From CAIMZW01 sp037130455 (lineage in GTDB: Bacteria > Actinomycetota > Actinomycetes > Nanopelagicales > Nanopelagicaceae), in NCBI GenBank assembly GCA_037130455.1, contig JBAXSZ010000007.1, positions 1 through 41,783 on the forward strand: a DNA stretch of 41,783 bases. The letters are read 5' to 3'. Both the position numbers and the translations under genes were made by a program. The notes beneath the pieces are model-generated. The model was not told the DNA's origin. It worked only from the letters and a program-made list of their open reading frames with translations, and did no database searches. Shown piece by piece: positions 1-7,131 of the stretch (positions are counted from its first letter, which is position 1; each line of letters begins with the position of its first letter).

Positions 1-39
1 AAGATTCGCCGCAAGCAAGGAAAGACAGGTAAGAAGTAA
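1..39 (+). CDS. rplF: 50S ribosomal protein L6, C-terminal end only (partial)
   Basis: Only the last 12 codons and the TAA stop are in the window. They encode the basic tail KIRRKQGKTGKK. L6 normally ends in such a Lys/Gly-rich tail and lies directly upstream of L18 in the spc operon. The stop overlaps the rplR ATG by one base (TAATG), so the two genes are probably translationally coupled. The identity rests on the tail and on position; the rest of the gene lies outside the window. Confidence 0.8.
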   Translation, partial: KIRRKQGKTGKK

Positions 40-416
40 TGGCTATCGGTGTAAAGGTCGTTAAAGGTTCTTCAACCAACGCGCGTAAGCGTCGTCACTT
101 CCGTGTTCGCAAGAAGGTTTCTGGCAGCTCTGCCCGTCCTCGTCTTGTAGTTTCACGCTCTGCCCGTCATCTCTTTGTTCAGATTGTTGATGATTCCATC
201 GGTCAAACTTTAGTATCAGCATCAACCATGGAAGCAGCACTTCGTACCGAGAGCGCTGATAAGAGTGCAAAAGCTCGCATCGTCGGTCAACTCATCGGAG
301 AGCGTGCCAAAGAAAAGGGAATTACCACTGTTGTCTTCGATCGTGGTGGAAACAAATATCATGGCCGCGTTGCTGCTTTGGCAGACGGTGCCCGTGCTAC
401 TGGATTGGATTTCTAA
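39..416 (+). CDS. rplR: 50S ribosomal protein L18
   Basis: L18 binds 5S rRNA and helps place it on the large ribosomal subunit. The 125-residue product has a basic N-terminus (ARKRRHFRVRKKVSG), the family core RPRLVVSRSARHLFVQIVDD, and the ending FDRGGNKYHGRVAALADGAR, typical of bacterial L18 and of normal length. Its start overlaps the rplF stop (TAATG) and its stop overlaps the rpsE start in the same way, so it is an internal gene of the spc operon. Nothing is unusual. Confidence 0.97.
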   Translation: MAIGVKVVKGSSTNARKRRHFRVRKKVSGSSARPRLVVSRSARHLFVQIVDDSIGQTLVSASTMEAALRTESADKSAKARIVGQLIGERAKEKGITTVVFDRGGNKYHGRVAALADGARATGLDF

Positions 417-1033
417 TGGCTATTGCTCCTGCGAAGACTCCTCGCGAAGAGGGTGGCAAGACCAATGATCGCCGCGATCGTCGTGATCGCCGTGATGGTG
501 GCGCCCCTGCTGAGAAGAGTCCATATACCGAGCGCGTTGTCTTCATCAATCGAGTTTCGAAAGTTGTAAAGGGTGGCCGTCGCTTCTCCTTCACCGCTCT
601 CGTTGTCGTTGGTGACCAGAATGGCACAGTCGGTATCGGTTACGGCAAGGCCAAGGAAGTTCCACAAGCAATTGCTAAGGCAGTTGAAGAGGCGAAGAAG
701 TCATTCTTCAAAGTTCCTCGCTTGTACGGCACCATCCCACACCCAGTCCAAGGCGAGAAAGCTGCTGGCGTAGTTCTACTTCGTCCAGCCAGCCCAGGTA
801 CCGGAGTTATCGCCGGTGGTCCGGTTCGCGCCGTTCTTGAGTGCGCTGGTATCTCAGATGTCTTGACCAAATCTCTTGGTTCAAATAACCCAATCAACAT
901 GGTTCATGCCACAGTTGCCGCACTTCGCGCGTTGGAAAATCCTTCCGCAATTGCAGCTCGTCGTGGACTTCCACTTGAGCAGATCGCACCAGCAGCAATT
1001 GTTCGTGCCGTAGCCGCGTCAGTAGGTGCGTAA
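416..1033 (+). CDS. rpsE: 30S ribosomal protein S5
   Basis: S5 is a small-subunit protein involved in decoding accuracy and mRNA unwinding at the entry site. The 205-residue product has the S5 double-stranded-RNA-binding core (ERVVFINRVSKVVKGGRRF, then GYGKAKEVPQAIAKA) and the C-terminal domain with NMVHATVAALRAL. The N-terminus has an actinobacteria-like charged extension of about 35 residues with a short DRR repeat, visible in the DNA as near-tandem 9-base units around 467-500. The stop overlaps the rpmD start by one base. Confidence 0.97.
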   Translation: MAIAPAKTPREEGGKTNDRRDRRDRRDGGAPAEKSPYTERVVFINRVSKVVKGGRRFSFTALVVVGDQNGTVGIGYGKAKEVPQAIAKAVEEAKKSFFKVPRLYGTIPHPVQGEKAAGVVLLRPASPGTGVIAGGPVRAVLECAGISDVLTKSLGSNNPINMVHATVAALRALENPSAIAARRGLPLEQIAPAAIVRAVAASVGA

Positions 1034-1215
1034 TGCCTCGTTTAAAAGTAACTCAACTTCGTTCAAAAGTTGGAGCTCGCCCGGAACATCGCGAGACCCT
1101 TCGCTCACTTGGTTTAAAAAGAATTGGTGATGTTGTGGTGAAGGAAGATCGTCCCGAGATTCGCGGAATGGTCGTTGCCGTACGTCATATGGTCACGGTC
1201 GAGGAGGTTGAATAA
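1033..1215 (+). CDS. rpmD: 50S ribosomal protein L30
   Basis: A 60-residue protein of normal L30 length. It starts MPRLKVTQLRSKVG and contains the family pattern ETLRSLGLKRIGDVVVKEDRP, followed by the RGMVVAVRHMVTVEE end. L30 is a small protein of the large subunit. It sits in the classical order rpsE-rpmD-rplO, with one-base overlap upstream and only two bases before the rplO start, so it is co-transcribed and probably translationally coupled. Confidence 0.96.
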   Translation: MPRLKVTQLRSKVGARPEHRETLRSLGLKRIGDVVVKEDRPEIRGMVVAVRHMVTVEEVE

Positions 1216-1217
1216 AC

Positions 1218-1658
1218 ATGGTACTCAAGGTTCATCATCTTCGCCCAGCTCCAGGAGCTAAAAAGGCACGTACTCGTAAGGGTCGCGGTGAAGCATCAAA
1301 AGGTAAGACTGCAGGTCGTGGTGGCAAGGGAACTCGTGCTCGTAACACAGTTCGTGCCGGCTTCGAAGGTGGTCAGTTGCCGCTCGTGATGCGTTTGCCA
1401 AAACTTCGCGGTTTCAAAAACCCAGAGCGTGTGGAATACCAGCCAGTCAATGTCTCGACCATTAACGCGCTTTACCCTAAAGGTGGGGAAGTTACAGTTG
1501 ACGATCTCATTGCCAAAGGCGCGGTTCGTGACGGATATCCCGTCAAGGTTCTAGGTAATGGCGATATTTCCGTAAAGGTTACCGTCGTGGCTCATGGCTT
1601 CTCCAAGTCTGCATCTGAAAAGATTGCGGCTGCAGGCGGAGCAACAAAGAAACTCTAA
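1218..1658 (+). CDS. rplO: 50S ribosomal protein L15
   Basis: L15 is a late-assembling protein of the large subunit that contacts 23S rRNA. The 146-residue product has the Gly/Arg/Lys-rich N-terminal extension (RKGRGEASKGKTAGRGGKG), the GFEGGQLPLVMRLPKLRGF core and the C-terminal VTVVAHGFSKSASEKI motif. The length is usual. It is the last ribosomal protein gene before secY. The intervening 83 bases contain a perfect hairpin (1695-1720) but no T-tract. Confidence 0.97.
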   Translation: MVLKVHHLRPAPGAKKARTRKGRGEASKGKTAGRGGKGTRARNTVRAGFEGGQLPLVMRLPKLRGFKNPERVEYQPVNVSTINALYPKGGEVTVDDLIAKGAVRDGYPVKVLGNGDISVKVTVVAHGFSKSASEKIAAAGGATKKL

Positions 1659-1694
1659 AAAAGAGTCTCAAGCGAAGAACTGCTATTGGAATAA

Positions 1695-1720
1695 ACTGCG
1701 AAAGCTAATGCTTTCGCAGT
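1695..1720 (+). promoter_or_regulatory. Perfect 11-bp hairpin in the rplO-secY gap
   Basis: The arm at 1695-1705 (ACTGCGAAAGC) is exactly complementary to 1710-1720, with a TAAT loop. It is followed by GAGAGATTTAAGGAGAAGG, which is the secY Shine-Dalgarno region and not a run of T, so it is not a classical intrinsic terminator. It may be a processing or pausing site, or protect the upstream ribosomal mRNA. Function is inferred; the pairing is seen directly. Confidence 0.6.
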
Positions 1721-1741
1721 GAGAGATTTAAGGAGAAGGTA

Positions 1742-3037
1742 GTGCTTTCAGCATTTACAAAGGCGTTTAAGACGCCAGACCTGCGGCGCAAGATTTTCTT
1801 CACCATGGCGATCATGGGCTTGTTCCGTTTCGGTTCTATCGTTCCAACTCCTGGCGTCTCCTATGCCAACGTTCAAACCTGCCTCAAGCAGGCCAACAAT
1901 GGCGGTCTCTTTGGTTTAGTTAACCTCTTTAGCGGTGGCGCACTTCTCCATCTTTCAGTTTTTGCGTTGGGCATCATGCCTTACATCACCAGCTCGATCA
2001 TTATTCAACTTCTGACCGTTGTTATTCCTCGATTTGAAGCGCTTAAGAATGAAGGCCAATCTGGAACTGCAAAGTTAACTCAGTACACCCGTTACTTAAC
2101 GGTTGGCTTAGCAATCTTGCAATCAACTGGCTTGATTGCAGTAGCTCGTACCCCTGGTCGACTATTTAGTGGTTGCTCTTACCCCATCATTCCTGATGCT
2201 GCCTGGCTTCGAATTTTGACCATGGTCTTCGTTATGACGGCAGGAACATCAGTAATCATGTGGTTAGGTGAATTGATTACCGATCGCGGTGTTGGTAACG
2301 GCATGTCTATCTTGATCTTTACCTCTATTGCTGCCGGATTCCCAACTCAGTTGTGGTCCATCAAATTGCAAAAAGGTATCTTCGCATTCGCCTTCGTTAT
2401 GGCCGTAGGAATTGCTGTTGTCGCCGCCGTCGTCTTCGTCGAGCAAGCACAACGTCGTATTCCAGTGCAATATGCCAAGCGCCAAGTAGGACGTCAGTCA
2501 TACGGCGGAACCAGTACTTATATTCCAATCAAGGTAAACCAAGCTGGCGTTATCCCAGTAATTTTCGCCTCCTCCTTGCTATACATCCCGTCATTAGTAG
2601 TTAACTTCTCAGGAAGCACTACGGGTTGGGCAGTATGGGTTCAACGAAACTTAGTTAAGGGCGATCACCCCATCTACATCGTTTCTTATGCCCTCCTTAT
2701 TATTTTCTTTACCTACTTTTATGTTGCCATCACGTTCAATCCCGATGAAGTTGCTGAAAACATGAAGAAGTACGGCGGATTTATTCCAGGTATTCGTGCC
2801 GGTCGGCCAACTTCTGAATATTTGCAGTACGTGCTCTCGCGCATTACCGCGCCAGGTTCGCTCTATCTTGCCTTTGTTGCGATCATCCCAATCATTGCTT
2901 TGATTCTCTTCAACGCCAGTACCAACTTTCCATTCGGAGGTACGGCAATTCTGATTGTTGTTGGCGTTGGCTTGGATACTGCAAAGCAGATTGAAAGCCA
3001 ATTGCAGCAACGTTCCTATGAGGGGTTCTTGCGCTAA
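1742..3037 (+). CDS. secY: Protein translocase subunit SecY
   Basis: SecY is the channel subunit of the SecYEG translocon in the cytoplasmic membrane. The 431-residue product begins with LSAFTKAFKTPDLRRKIFFT and has the plug/TM2 region (FGLVNLFSGGALLHLSVFALGI is the N-terminal part), PYITSSIIIQLL, and the cytoplasmic loop with the RRIPVQYAKRQVG signature. Ten hydrophobic segments are apparent, as expected. The start is GTG at 1742 with a strong AAGGAG about 7 bases upstream. The stop overlaps the adk start by one base. The secY-adk-map order is classical for Gram-positives. Confidence 0.97.
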   Translation: MLSAFTKAFKTPDLRRKIFFTMAIMGLFRFGSIVPTPGVSYANVQTCLKQANNGGLFGLVNLFSGGALLHLSVFALGIMPYITSSIIIQLLTVVIPRFEALKNEGQSGTAKLTQYTRYLTVGLAILQSTGLIAVARTPGRLFSGCSYPIIPDAAWLRILTMVFVMTAGTSVIMWLGELITDRGVGNGMSILIFTSIAAGFPTQLWSIKLQKGIFAFAFVMAVGIAVVAAVVFVEQAQRRIPVQYAKRQVGRQSYGGTSTYIPIKVNQAGVIPVIFASSLLYIPSLVVNFSGSTTGWAVWVQRNLVKGDHPIYIVSYALLIIFFTYFYVAITFNPDEVAENMKKYGGFIPGIRAGRPTSEYLQYVLSRITAPGSLYLAFVAIIPIIALILFNASTNFPFGGTAILIVVGVGLDTAKQIESQLQQRSYEGFLR

Positions 3038-3690
3038 TGCGATTAATCCTGGTTGGCCCACCAGGTGCGGGAAAAGGAACTCAAGCCGTTCATCTTGCCT
3101 CGCACTTCGGAATTCCCCATATTTCCACGGGGGATATCTTTAGGGCCAATTTAAAAGGTGGCACCGAACTAGGAATTCTTGCTCAGTCATATATGGATAA
3201 GGGCGATTTAGTTCCGGATTCTGTAACCAATGAAATGGTGAAGGATCGTTTGAACAATCCCGATATTGCCAATGGCTTTTTACTAGATGGATTTCCCAGA
3301 AATGTTTTTCAAGCCGAAGTATTAAGAGCTATCTTGGCCGAGAAGCAAACCCCTCTTGACGCGGTTTTGGAACTAGCCATTGATGACAAAGAGATCATCT
3401 CCAGAATTTCTGGCCGCCGAACTTGCAAAAATTGTGGCACTTCTTTTCATCTGGTTAATAGCGCGCCTGTCATTGCAGATACTTGTGACAATTGCCAAGG
3501 TGAGCTGTATCAACGCGAAGATGACAAAGAAGATGTCGTCACCAGGCGGCTGGAAGTTTATTCGGAGCAGACCAAGCCAATCATCGCTTTCTATCGAAGT
3601 GAAGGTTTATTGATTTCGATTACCGCCACAGGTGATGTATCTGAAATTTCTCAGCGAGCAATCGCCGCTTTAAGCGCTGTCATTTCTTAG
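3037..3690 (+). CDS. adk: Adenylate kinase
   Basis: This enzyme catalyses ATP + AMP = 2 ADP in the cytoplasm. The 217-residue product starts MRLILVGPPGAGKGTQA, with the P-loop at about residues 7-15, and has the AMP-binding stretch STGDIFR and DGFPRN. It is a long-lid adenylate kinase. The lid carries two CxxC pairs (CKNCG and CDNCQ), which in this family hold a zinc ion, as in other Gram-positives. The start overlaps the secY stop (TAATG), so expression is probably coupled to the translocon gene. Confidence 0.97.
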   Translation: MRLILVGPPGAGKGTQAVHLASHFGIPHISTGDIFRANLKGGTELGILAQSYMDKGDLVPDSVTNEMVKDRLNNPDIANGFLLDGFPRNVFQAEVLRAILAEKQTPLDAVLELAIDDKEIISRISGRRTCKNCGTSFHLVNSAPVIADTCDNCQGELYQREDDKEDVVTRRLEVYSEQTKPIIAFYRSEGLLISITATGDVSEISQRAIAALSAVIS

Positions 3691-3697
3691 GCCCAAC

Positions 3698-4510
3698 ATG
3701 GCTATTCAAATAAAATCTATCGAGCAGTTAAAATCCATGCGCAAGGCCGGTCTTGTGGTCGCTCATGCTCTCGGATTAATGAAAGATGCGATCTCGGTTG
3801 GTGTTACAACAAAACAACTCGATGCTATCGCCGTGGCTTATCTCAATGAAACCGGCGCCATCCCTTCATTCCTTAACTACCATGGCTACCCCGCTGTCAT
3901 TTGTGCATCGATAAATCATCAGATCGTCCATGGAATTCCTAATGATCGTCCAATAAAAGATGGCGACTTAGTATCAATAGATTTTGGCGCAATCGTTGAA
4001 GGCTGGCATGGGGATTCTGCAATTTCAGTAGTGGCTGGAAATGTTGATCCACACGATCAACACTTGATGGATACTTGTGAAGAATCAATGTGGCGAGGCA
4101 TCGCTGCGGCCACAGTCGGTGGTCATCTGACCGATATCTCTTTTGCCATTGAGAGTTATATTAATTCGCAAGGCAAATATGGAATTTTGCGTGAGTACGG
4201 TGGGCACGGCATCGGTACCGAGATGCATATGGAACCCCACATTCTTAATTATGGAAAAGCTGGTTTGGGTCCGACACTTAAAGCTGGAATGGCATTTGCC
4301 ATTGAACCTATGATCACCCGCGGTGGTGAAAGAATGGTTGTTCTCGACGACGAATGGACCGTTGTGTCCGCTGATAAATCCCGCGGTGCGCATTTTGAAC
4401 ATACCTTTGCCTTGCTGCCTGACGGCAAACCTTTTGTGCTTACGGCAATTGACGGTGGCAAAGAACGACTGGGCGCTTTGGGTATTGAAATTTCCCCGTT
4501 GCTTTCTTAA
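3698..4510 (+). CDS. map: Methionine aminopeptidase, type I
   Basis: Removes the N-terminal Met from nascent proteins. The 270-residue product shows the pita-bread fold motifs: NYHGYPAVICASINHQIVHGIP, then DGDLVSIDFGAIVEGWHGDSA with two metal-binding Asp residues, then GGHGIGTEMHMEPHI and the Glu of AFAIEPM. These supply the dinuclear metal site. It lies 7 bases after adk, in the common secY-adk-map order. The start is the ATG at 3698; no clear Shine-Dalgarno is seen, so it probably relies on coupling. It lacks the N-terminal zinc-finger extension of some actinobacterial paralogues. Confidence 0.96.
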   Translation: MAIQIKSIEQLKSMRKAGLVVAHALGLMKDAISVGVTTKQLDAIAVAYLNETGAIPSFLNYHGYPAVICASINHQIVHGIPNDRPIKDGDLVSIDFGAIVEGWHGDSAISVVAGNVDPHDQHLMDTCEESMWRGIAAATVGGHLTDISFAIESYINSQGKYGILREYGGHGIGTEMHMEPHILNYGKAGLGPTLKAGMAFAIEPMITRGGERMVVLDDEWTVVSADKSRGAHFEHTFALLPDGKPFVLTAIDGGKERLGALGIEISPLLS

Positions 4511-4537
4511 CGAATCAAAAACGGATAAATAATCGCT

Positions 4538-5590
4538 ATGGGAATTCGAGTTGAAGGATATGCCTTACCCACCGGTGAGGCCTTCGATCTCAACATTGTT
4601 GGCGATATGTGGGTTGATGAAAATACTTTAGACCTGGACCTTCGAGTTTCCGGGTGGATAATTCCCGGGCTAGTAGATGTTCATACTCATCCTGGGGCAG
4701 CAAAACCAGGCGACCCGATTGATGAAGAATTGTTGCGGCGACAATTATTGAAAAATATGGAAGATGGTGTCTTGGCGATTCGGAGTCCAGGATTGGCGAG
4801 CAATCCGCCAGATTGGTTTGGAAGAGATCCGCAATTGCCGCAAAGTTTCCATGCTGGCCCATGGTTGGCAAAGCCGGGACAATTTATTTCGGGTTGGGGC
4901 AAGCGGGTTTCAGATCGTGATTTTCCTCGGGTTGCTGCCGCGCAAGCTGGCGAAACTGGTTGGTGCAAAATTATTGGGGACTGGGGAATCGACGATGAAC
5001 CCATTAGTCCTGAAGTTATGCTCAGTATCGTTACCGCCGTACGTGCTGTCGGTGGCCGGGTTGCGGTTCATTCCCAGAATACGCAGGGTAGCGCCGCCGC
5101 TGTCCGAGCCGGAGTGGATTCCTTGGAACATGGAATGTGGCTGGATGAGTCGCTTTTAGATCTCATGCGGGAAAATAAGACCGCCTTGACCCCGACCCTC
5201 AATGTTTTTGAAACTTCGGTCGATTATTTTCGGGCCAAAGCCGATTCACCAAAGCGAGATTGGTATGTCCAAGGTACCGAACGCCATCCGGAATTGATTC
5301 GACATGCTTACCAGGCCGGGGTAACTATTCTGGCCGGAACCGACTCCGACGCCTTCACCATAGTTGCCGAAGTCCAGGCCTTGGCTCGGGCCGGGTTGCC
5401 GGCAGAGGCGGCTATTGCCAGCGCTTCCTGGAAGGCTCGCGAGTTTCTGGGGCTAGCCAGTTTGGAGCCCGGGAGCAGCGCCGATGCGCTCATTTACAGC
5501 CAAGATCCGCGGCAAAATCTAGCGGCGCTGGCCTTTCCCGATTGGATCATTTCCCGAGGAAAGGTGATGAAACGGCCACAATTGGGCTAA
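4538..5590 (+). CDS. Amidohydrolase-family metal-dependent hydrolase
   Basis: A 350-residue protein of the amidohydrolase superfamily, most like the imidazolonepropionase/prolidase-type group. Metal-site candidates are visible in order: VDVHTHP (His49, His51), a Lys in WCKIIGDWG (Lys144, possible carboxylated bridge), His178 in VAVHSQ, His198 in SLEHGMW and Asp269 in AGTDSD. The substrate is unknown; such enzymes hydrolyse amide, ester or ring bonds. There is no signal peptide, so it is probably cytoplasmic. It lies 27 bases after map and before infA, an unusual place, and its codons look richer in CGG/CCG than neighbours, so it may be a later insertion. A Shine-Dalgarno is not obvious. Confidence 0.85.
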   Translation: MGIRVEGYALPTGEAFDLNIVGDMWVDENTLDLDLRVSGWIIPGLVDVHTHPGAAKPGDPIDEELLRRQLLKNMEDGVLAIRSPGLASNPPDWFGRDPQLPQSFHAGPWLAKPGQFISGWGKRVSDRDFPRVAAAQAGETGWCKIIGDWGIDDEPISPEVMLSIVTAVRAVGGRVAVHSQNTQGSAAAVRAGVDSLEHGMWLDESLLDLMRENKTALTPTLNVFETSVDYFRAKADSPKRDWYVQGTERHPELIRHAYQAGVTILAGTDSDAFTIVAEVQALARAGLPAEAAIASASWKAREFLGLASLEPGSSADALIYSQDPRQNLAALAFPDWIISRGKVMKRPQLG

Positions 5591-5604
5591 ATTTCCACTT
5601 TCGC

Positions 5605-5633
5605 TTCGGAGAGGTGTTGTATCACACTAGGTA
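5605..5633 (+). promoter_or_regulatory. Possible promoter upstream of infA (TTCGGA-N17-TAGGTA)
   Basis: A TTCGGA box at 5605-5610 and a TAGGTA box at 5628-5633 are 17 bases apart, in the 185-base gap between the amidohydrolase and infA. The match to the -35/-10 consensus is modest. The -10-like box lies within ACTAGGTAG, a 9-mer also found upstream of two other genes in this window. It would give infA its own leader RNA. Inference only. Confidence 0.3.
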
Positions 5634-5685
5634 GCAAAAGGCGTGGATTTCCCCAATTCGATTTTCTCCCCTAAACTCATCCTCT

Positions 5686-5708
5686 GCCTAGAAATAGGCG
5701 GTTTTTTT
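5686..5708 (+). terminator. Intrinsic terminator or attenuator upstream of infA
   Basis: GCCTA (5686-5690), a GAAA loop and TAGGC (5695-5699) are followed by GG and seven T. This is a short but complete intrinsic-terminator pattern. It could end the map-amidohydrolase transcript or act as an attenuator in the infA leader, since it lies about 70 bases before the infA start. The same GCCTA-N-TAGGCGG hairpin recurs after alr at 18264-18321. Confidence 0.6.
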
Positions 5709-5775
5709 GGTGTGTTCTTCTAGAAGACACGAGAAAGAACATGTTCGCTCAATCCATTTCAGAGGTAGGTACCGC

Positions 5776-5997
5776 TTGGCCAAGAAAGACGGCGCAATCG
5801 AAATTGAAGGCACCGTTGCTGAGGCGCTTCCAAATGCAATGTTTCGAGTTGAACTAACCAATGGACACCGAGTTCTTGCACATATCAGCGGCAAGATGCG
5901 ACAGAACTACATTCGCATTCTTCCCGAAGATCGTGTGATTGTTGAACTCAGTCCATATGACCTCACCCGAGGTCGCATTATTTATCGCTATAAGTAA
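5776..5997 (+). CDS. infA: Translation initiation factor IF-1
   Basis: IF-1 binds the ribosomal A site during initiation. The best start is TTG at 5776, preceded by AGAGGT at 5761-5766. It gives a 73-residue protein beginning (M)AKKDGAIEIEGTVAEALPNAMF and ending IIYRYK, exactly the usual IF-1 length and N-terminus. The frame stays open further upstream, but that would add about 23 residues with no family similarity. The OB-fold residues (RVELTNGHRVLAHISGKMRQNYIRI) are complete. A TTG start on an initiation-factor gene may limit its own translation. It precedes rpmJ and rpsM as usual. Confidence 0.95.
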   Translation: MAKKDGAIEIEGTVAEALPNAMFRVELTNGHRVLAHISGKMRQNYIRILPEDRVIVELSPYDLTRGRIIYRYK

Positions 5998-6003
5998 TTT
6001 TGC

Positions 6004-6019
6004 CGGCAAGCAATTGCCG
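6004..6019 (+). other. Small hairpin between infA and rpmJ
   Basis: CGGCAA (6004-6009), loop GCAA and TTGCCG (6014-6019) form a perfect 6-bp stem just after the infA stop. No T-tract follows, and the rpmJ Shine-Dalgarno (AAGGAG) is downstream. It may influence mRNA processing; no function can be assigned. Confidence 0.4.
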
Positions 6020-6045
6020 TCACTCGTTAATGAAGGAGCTAAATC

Positions 6046-6159
6046 GTGAAGGTCAAGCCAAGCGTGAAGAAGATTTGCGACAAGTGCAAAGTCATTCGTC
6101 GTAATGGTCGCGTCATGGTCATTTGCGAGAATCTTCGACACAAGCAACGTCAGGGATAA
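6046..6159 (+). CDS. rpmJ: 50S ribosomal protein L36 (zinc-binding form)
   Basis: This 37-residue gene starts with GTG at 6046, preceded by AAGGAG about 8 bases upstream, and ends with TAA at 6157-6159. The product reads MKVKPSVKKICDKCKVIRRN and continues with GRVMVICENLRHKQRQG. The CxxC pair, the later Cys and the His form the zinc ribbon of the Cys-containing (C+) L36. Position between infA and rpsM is the classical one. Having the zinc form here means any zinc-free paralogue, if present, must lie elsewhere. Confidence 0.95.
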   Translation: MKVKPSVKKICDKCKVIRRNGRVMVICENLRHKQRQG

Positions 6160-6194
6160 ATAAAACAAGTACGCGTGGTGCGACTGATCTAAGT

Positions 6195-6212
6195 ATTTGA
6201 ATTCATTCAAAT
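6195..6212 (+). other. Hairpin in the rpmJ-rpsM leader
   Basis: ATTTGAA (6195-6201), loop TTCA and TTCAAAT (6206-6212) form a perfect 7-bp AT-rich stem inside the 162-base gap before rpsM. No T-tract follows. The rest of the gap holds the CTTAGGTAGT element at 6261-6270, a GGAGG at about 6290 and a TAGAAT box at 6307-6312, nine bases before the rpsM ATG. There is no other gene in it. Confidence 0.35.
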
Positions 6213-6321
6213 TGTTAGACAGACCCTTGGCTCGAAGGCTGAGGCTTGTTAGTAGAACTACTTAGGTAGTCACTATCAAGGAGCACTGCGGAGGACCTTC
6301 GAAAACTAGAATGGTTTACAT

Positions 6322-6699
6322 ATGGCACGTCTTGTTGGTGTCGATCTACCGCGTGAAAAGCGGGTCGAGATCGCACTTACCTATATTTTCGGAATTGGAT
6401 TGACTCGGGCGCATGCAACTCTTGCTGCCACAGGTGTAAATCCAGATACCCGCGTTAAAGATCTTCAAGAGCCAGAATTGGCAAAGCTTCGTGAATACAT
6501 CGAAGCCAATTACAAAATCGAAGGCGATCTTCGCCGGGAAATCGCTGGCGACATTCGTCGTAAAGTTGAAATTCAAAGCTACCAAGGTATTCGCCACCGC
6601 AAAGGCCTCCCAGTTCGTGGACAGCGTACGCATACAAACGCGCGTACTCGTAAGGGTCCTCGTAAGGCAATTGCCGGTAAGAAGAAGGAGACCAAGTAA
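6322..6699 (+). CDS. rpsM: 30S ribosomal protein S13
   Basis: S13 sits in the head of the 30S subunit and contacts the P-site tRNA and the 50S subunit. The 125-residue product has MARLVGVDLPREKRVEIALTY, the helix-two-turn-helix region and the basic tail RHRKGLPVRGQRTHTNARTRKGPRK. The ATG at 6322 is the only start that gives the conserved MARLVGVDLP N-terminus. No Shine-Dalgarno lies close to it (GGAGG is about 25 bases up), but a TAGAAT box ends nine bases before it. The stop overlaps the rpsK start. Confidence 0.97.
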   Translation: MARLVGVDLPREKRVEIALTYIFGIGLTRAHATLAATGVNPDTRVKDLQEPELAKLREYIEANYKIEGDLRREIAGDIRRKVEIQSYQGIRHRKGLPVRGQRTHTNARTRKGPRKAIAGKKKETK

Positions 6700-7115
6700 T
6701 GGCCGCGCCTAAGTCAAAGAGTGCCGCATCTAAGGGCAAGGTTAAACTTCGCAAGAAGGAAAAAAAGAACGTTGCCTTCGGTCAAGCTCACATTAAGAGC
6801 ACCTTCAACAACACCATTATTTCTATCACCGATCCTACGGGCGCCGTTATCTCATGGTCCTCTGCTGGTCAGGTTGGTTTTAAAGGCTCACGTAAGTCGA
6901 CACCATATGCTGCCCAAATGGCTGCAGAGGCTGCCGCACGTCGCGCTCAAGAGCATGGCCTCAAGAAGGTTGATGTCTTCGTCAAGGGTCCAGGATCCGG
7001 TCGCGAAACTGCTATTCGTTCATTGCAGGCTGCTGGTTTGGAAGTTGGTGCCATCTCTGATGTAACACCTGCTCCACACAACGGCTGCCGCCCACCAAAA
7101 CCACGTCGAGTTTAA
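6699..7115 (+). CDS. rpsK: 30S ribosomal protein S11
   Basis: S11 forms part of the platform of the 30S subunit near the E site. The 138-residue product has a Lys-rich N-terminus, FGQAHIKSTFNNTIISITDP, the GFKGSRKSTPYAAQMAAE block and the conserved end DVTPAPHNGCRPPKPRRV. The length is normal. The start overlaps the rpsM stop (TAATG) and rpsD follows after 16 bases with a GGAAGGAAG Shine-Dalgarno region, so this is a standard alpha-operon segment. Confidence 0.97.
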   Translation: MAAPKSKSAASKGKVKLRKKEKKNVAFGQAHIKSTFNNTIISITDPTGAVISWSSAGQVGFKGSRKSTPYAAQMAAEAAARRAQEHGLKKVDVFVKGPGSGRETAIRSLQAAGLEVGAISDVTPAPHNGCRPPKPRRV

Positions 7116-7131
7116 GGAAGGAAGAGAAGAT

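Noticed and set aside
2651..3061. 136-codon open frame on the minus strand opposite the secY 3' end
   Set aside because: It lies wholly against secY and the adk start, has no recognisable motif, and no ribosome-binding site was seen.
4687..5004. Minus-strand open frames opposite the amidohydrolase
   Set aside because: Several overlapping frames occur there because of the base composition; none has motifs, and the plus-strand gene has a full set of metal ligands.
5737..5746. Palindrome GAACATGTTC as a LexA (SOS) box
   Set aside because: Gram-positive SOS boxes need GAAC-N4-GTTC. Here the spacer is two bases, and the downstream gene is infA, not a DNA-repair gene.
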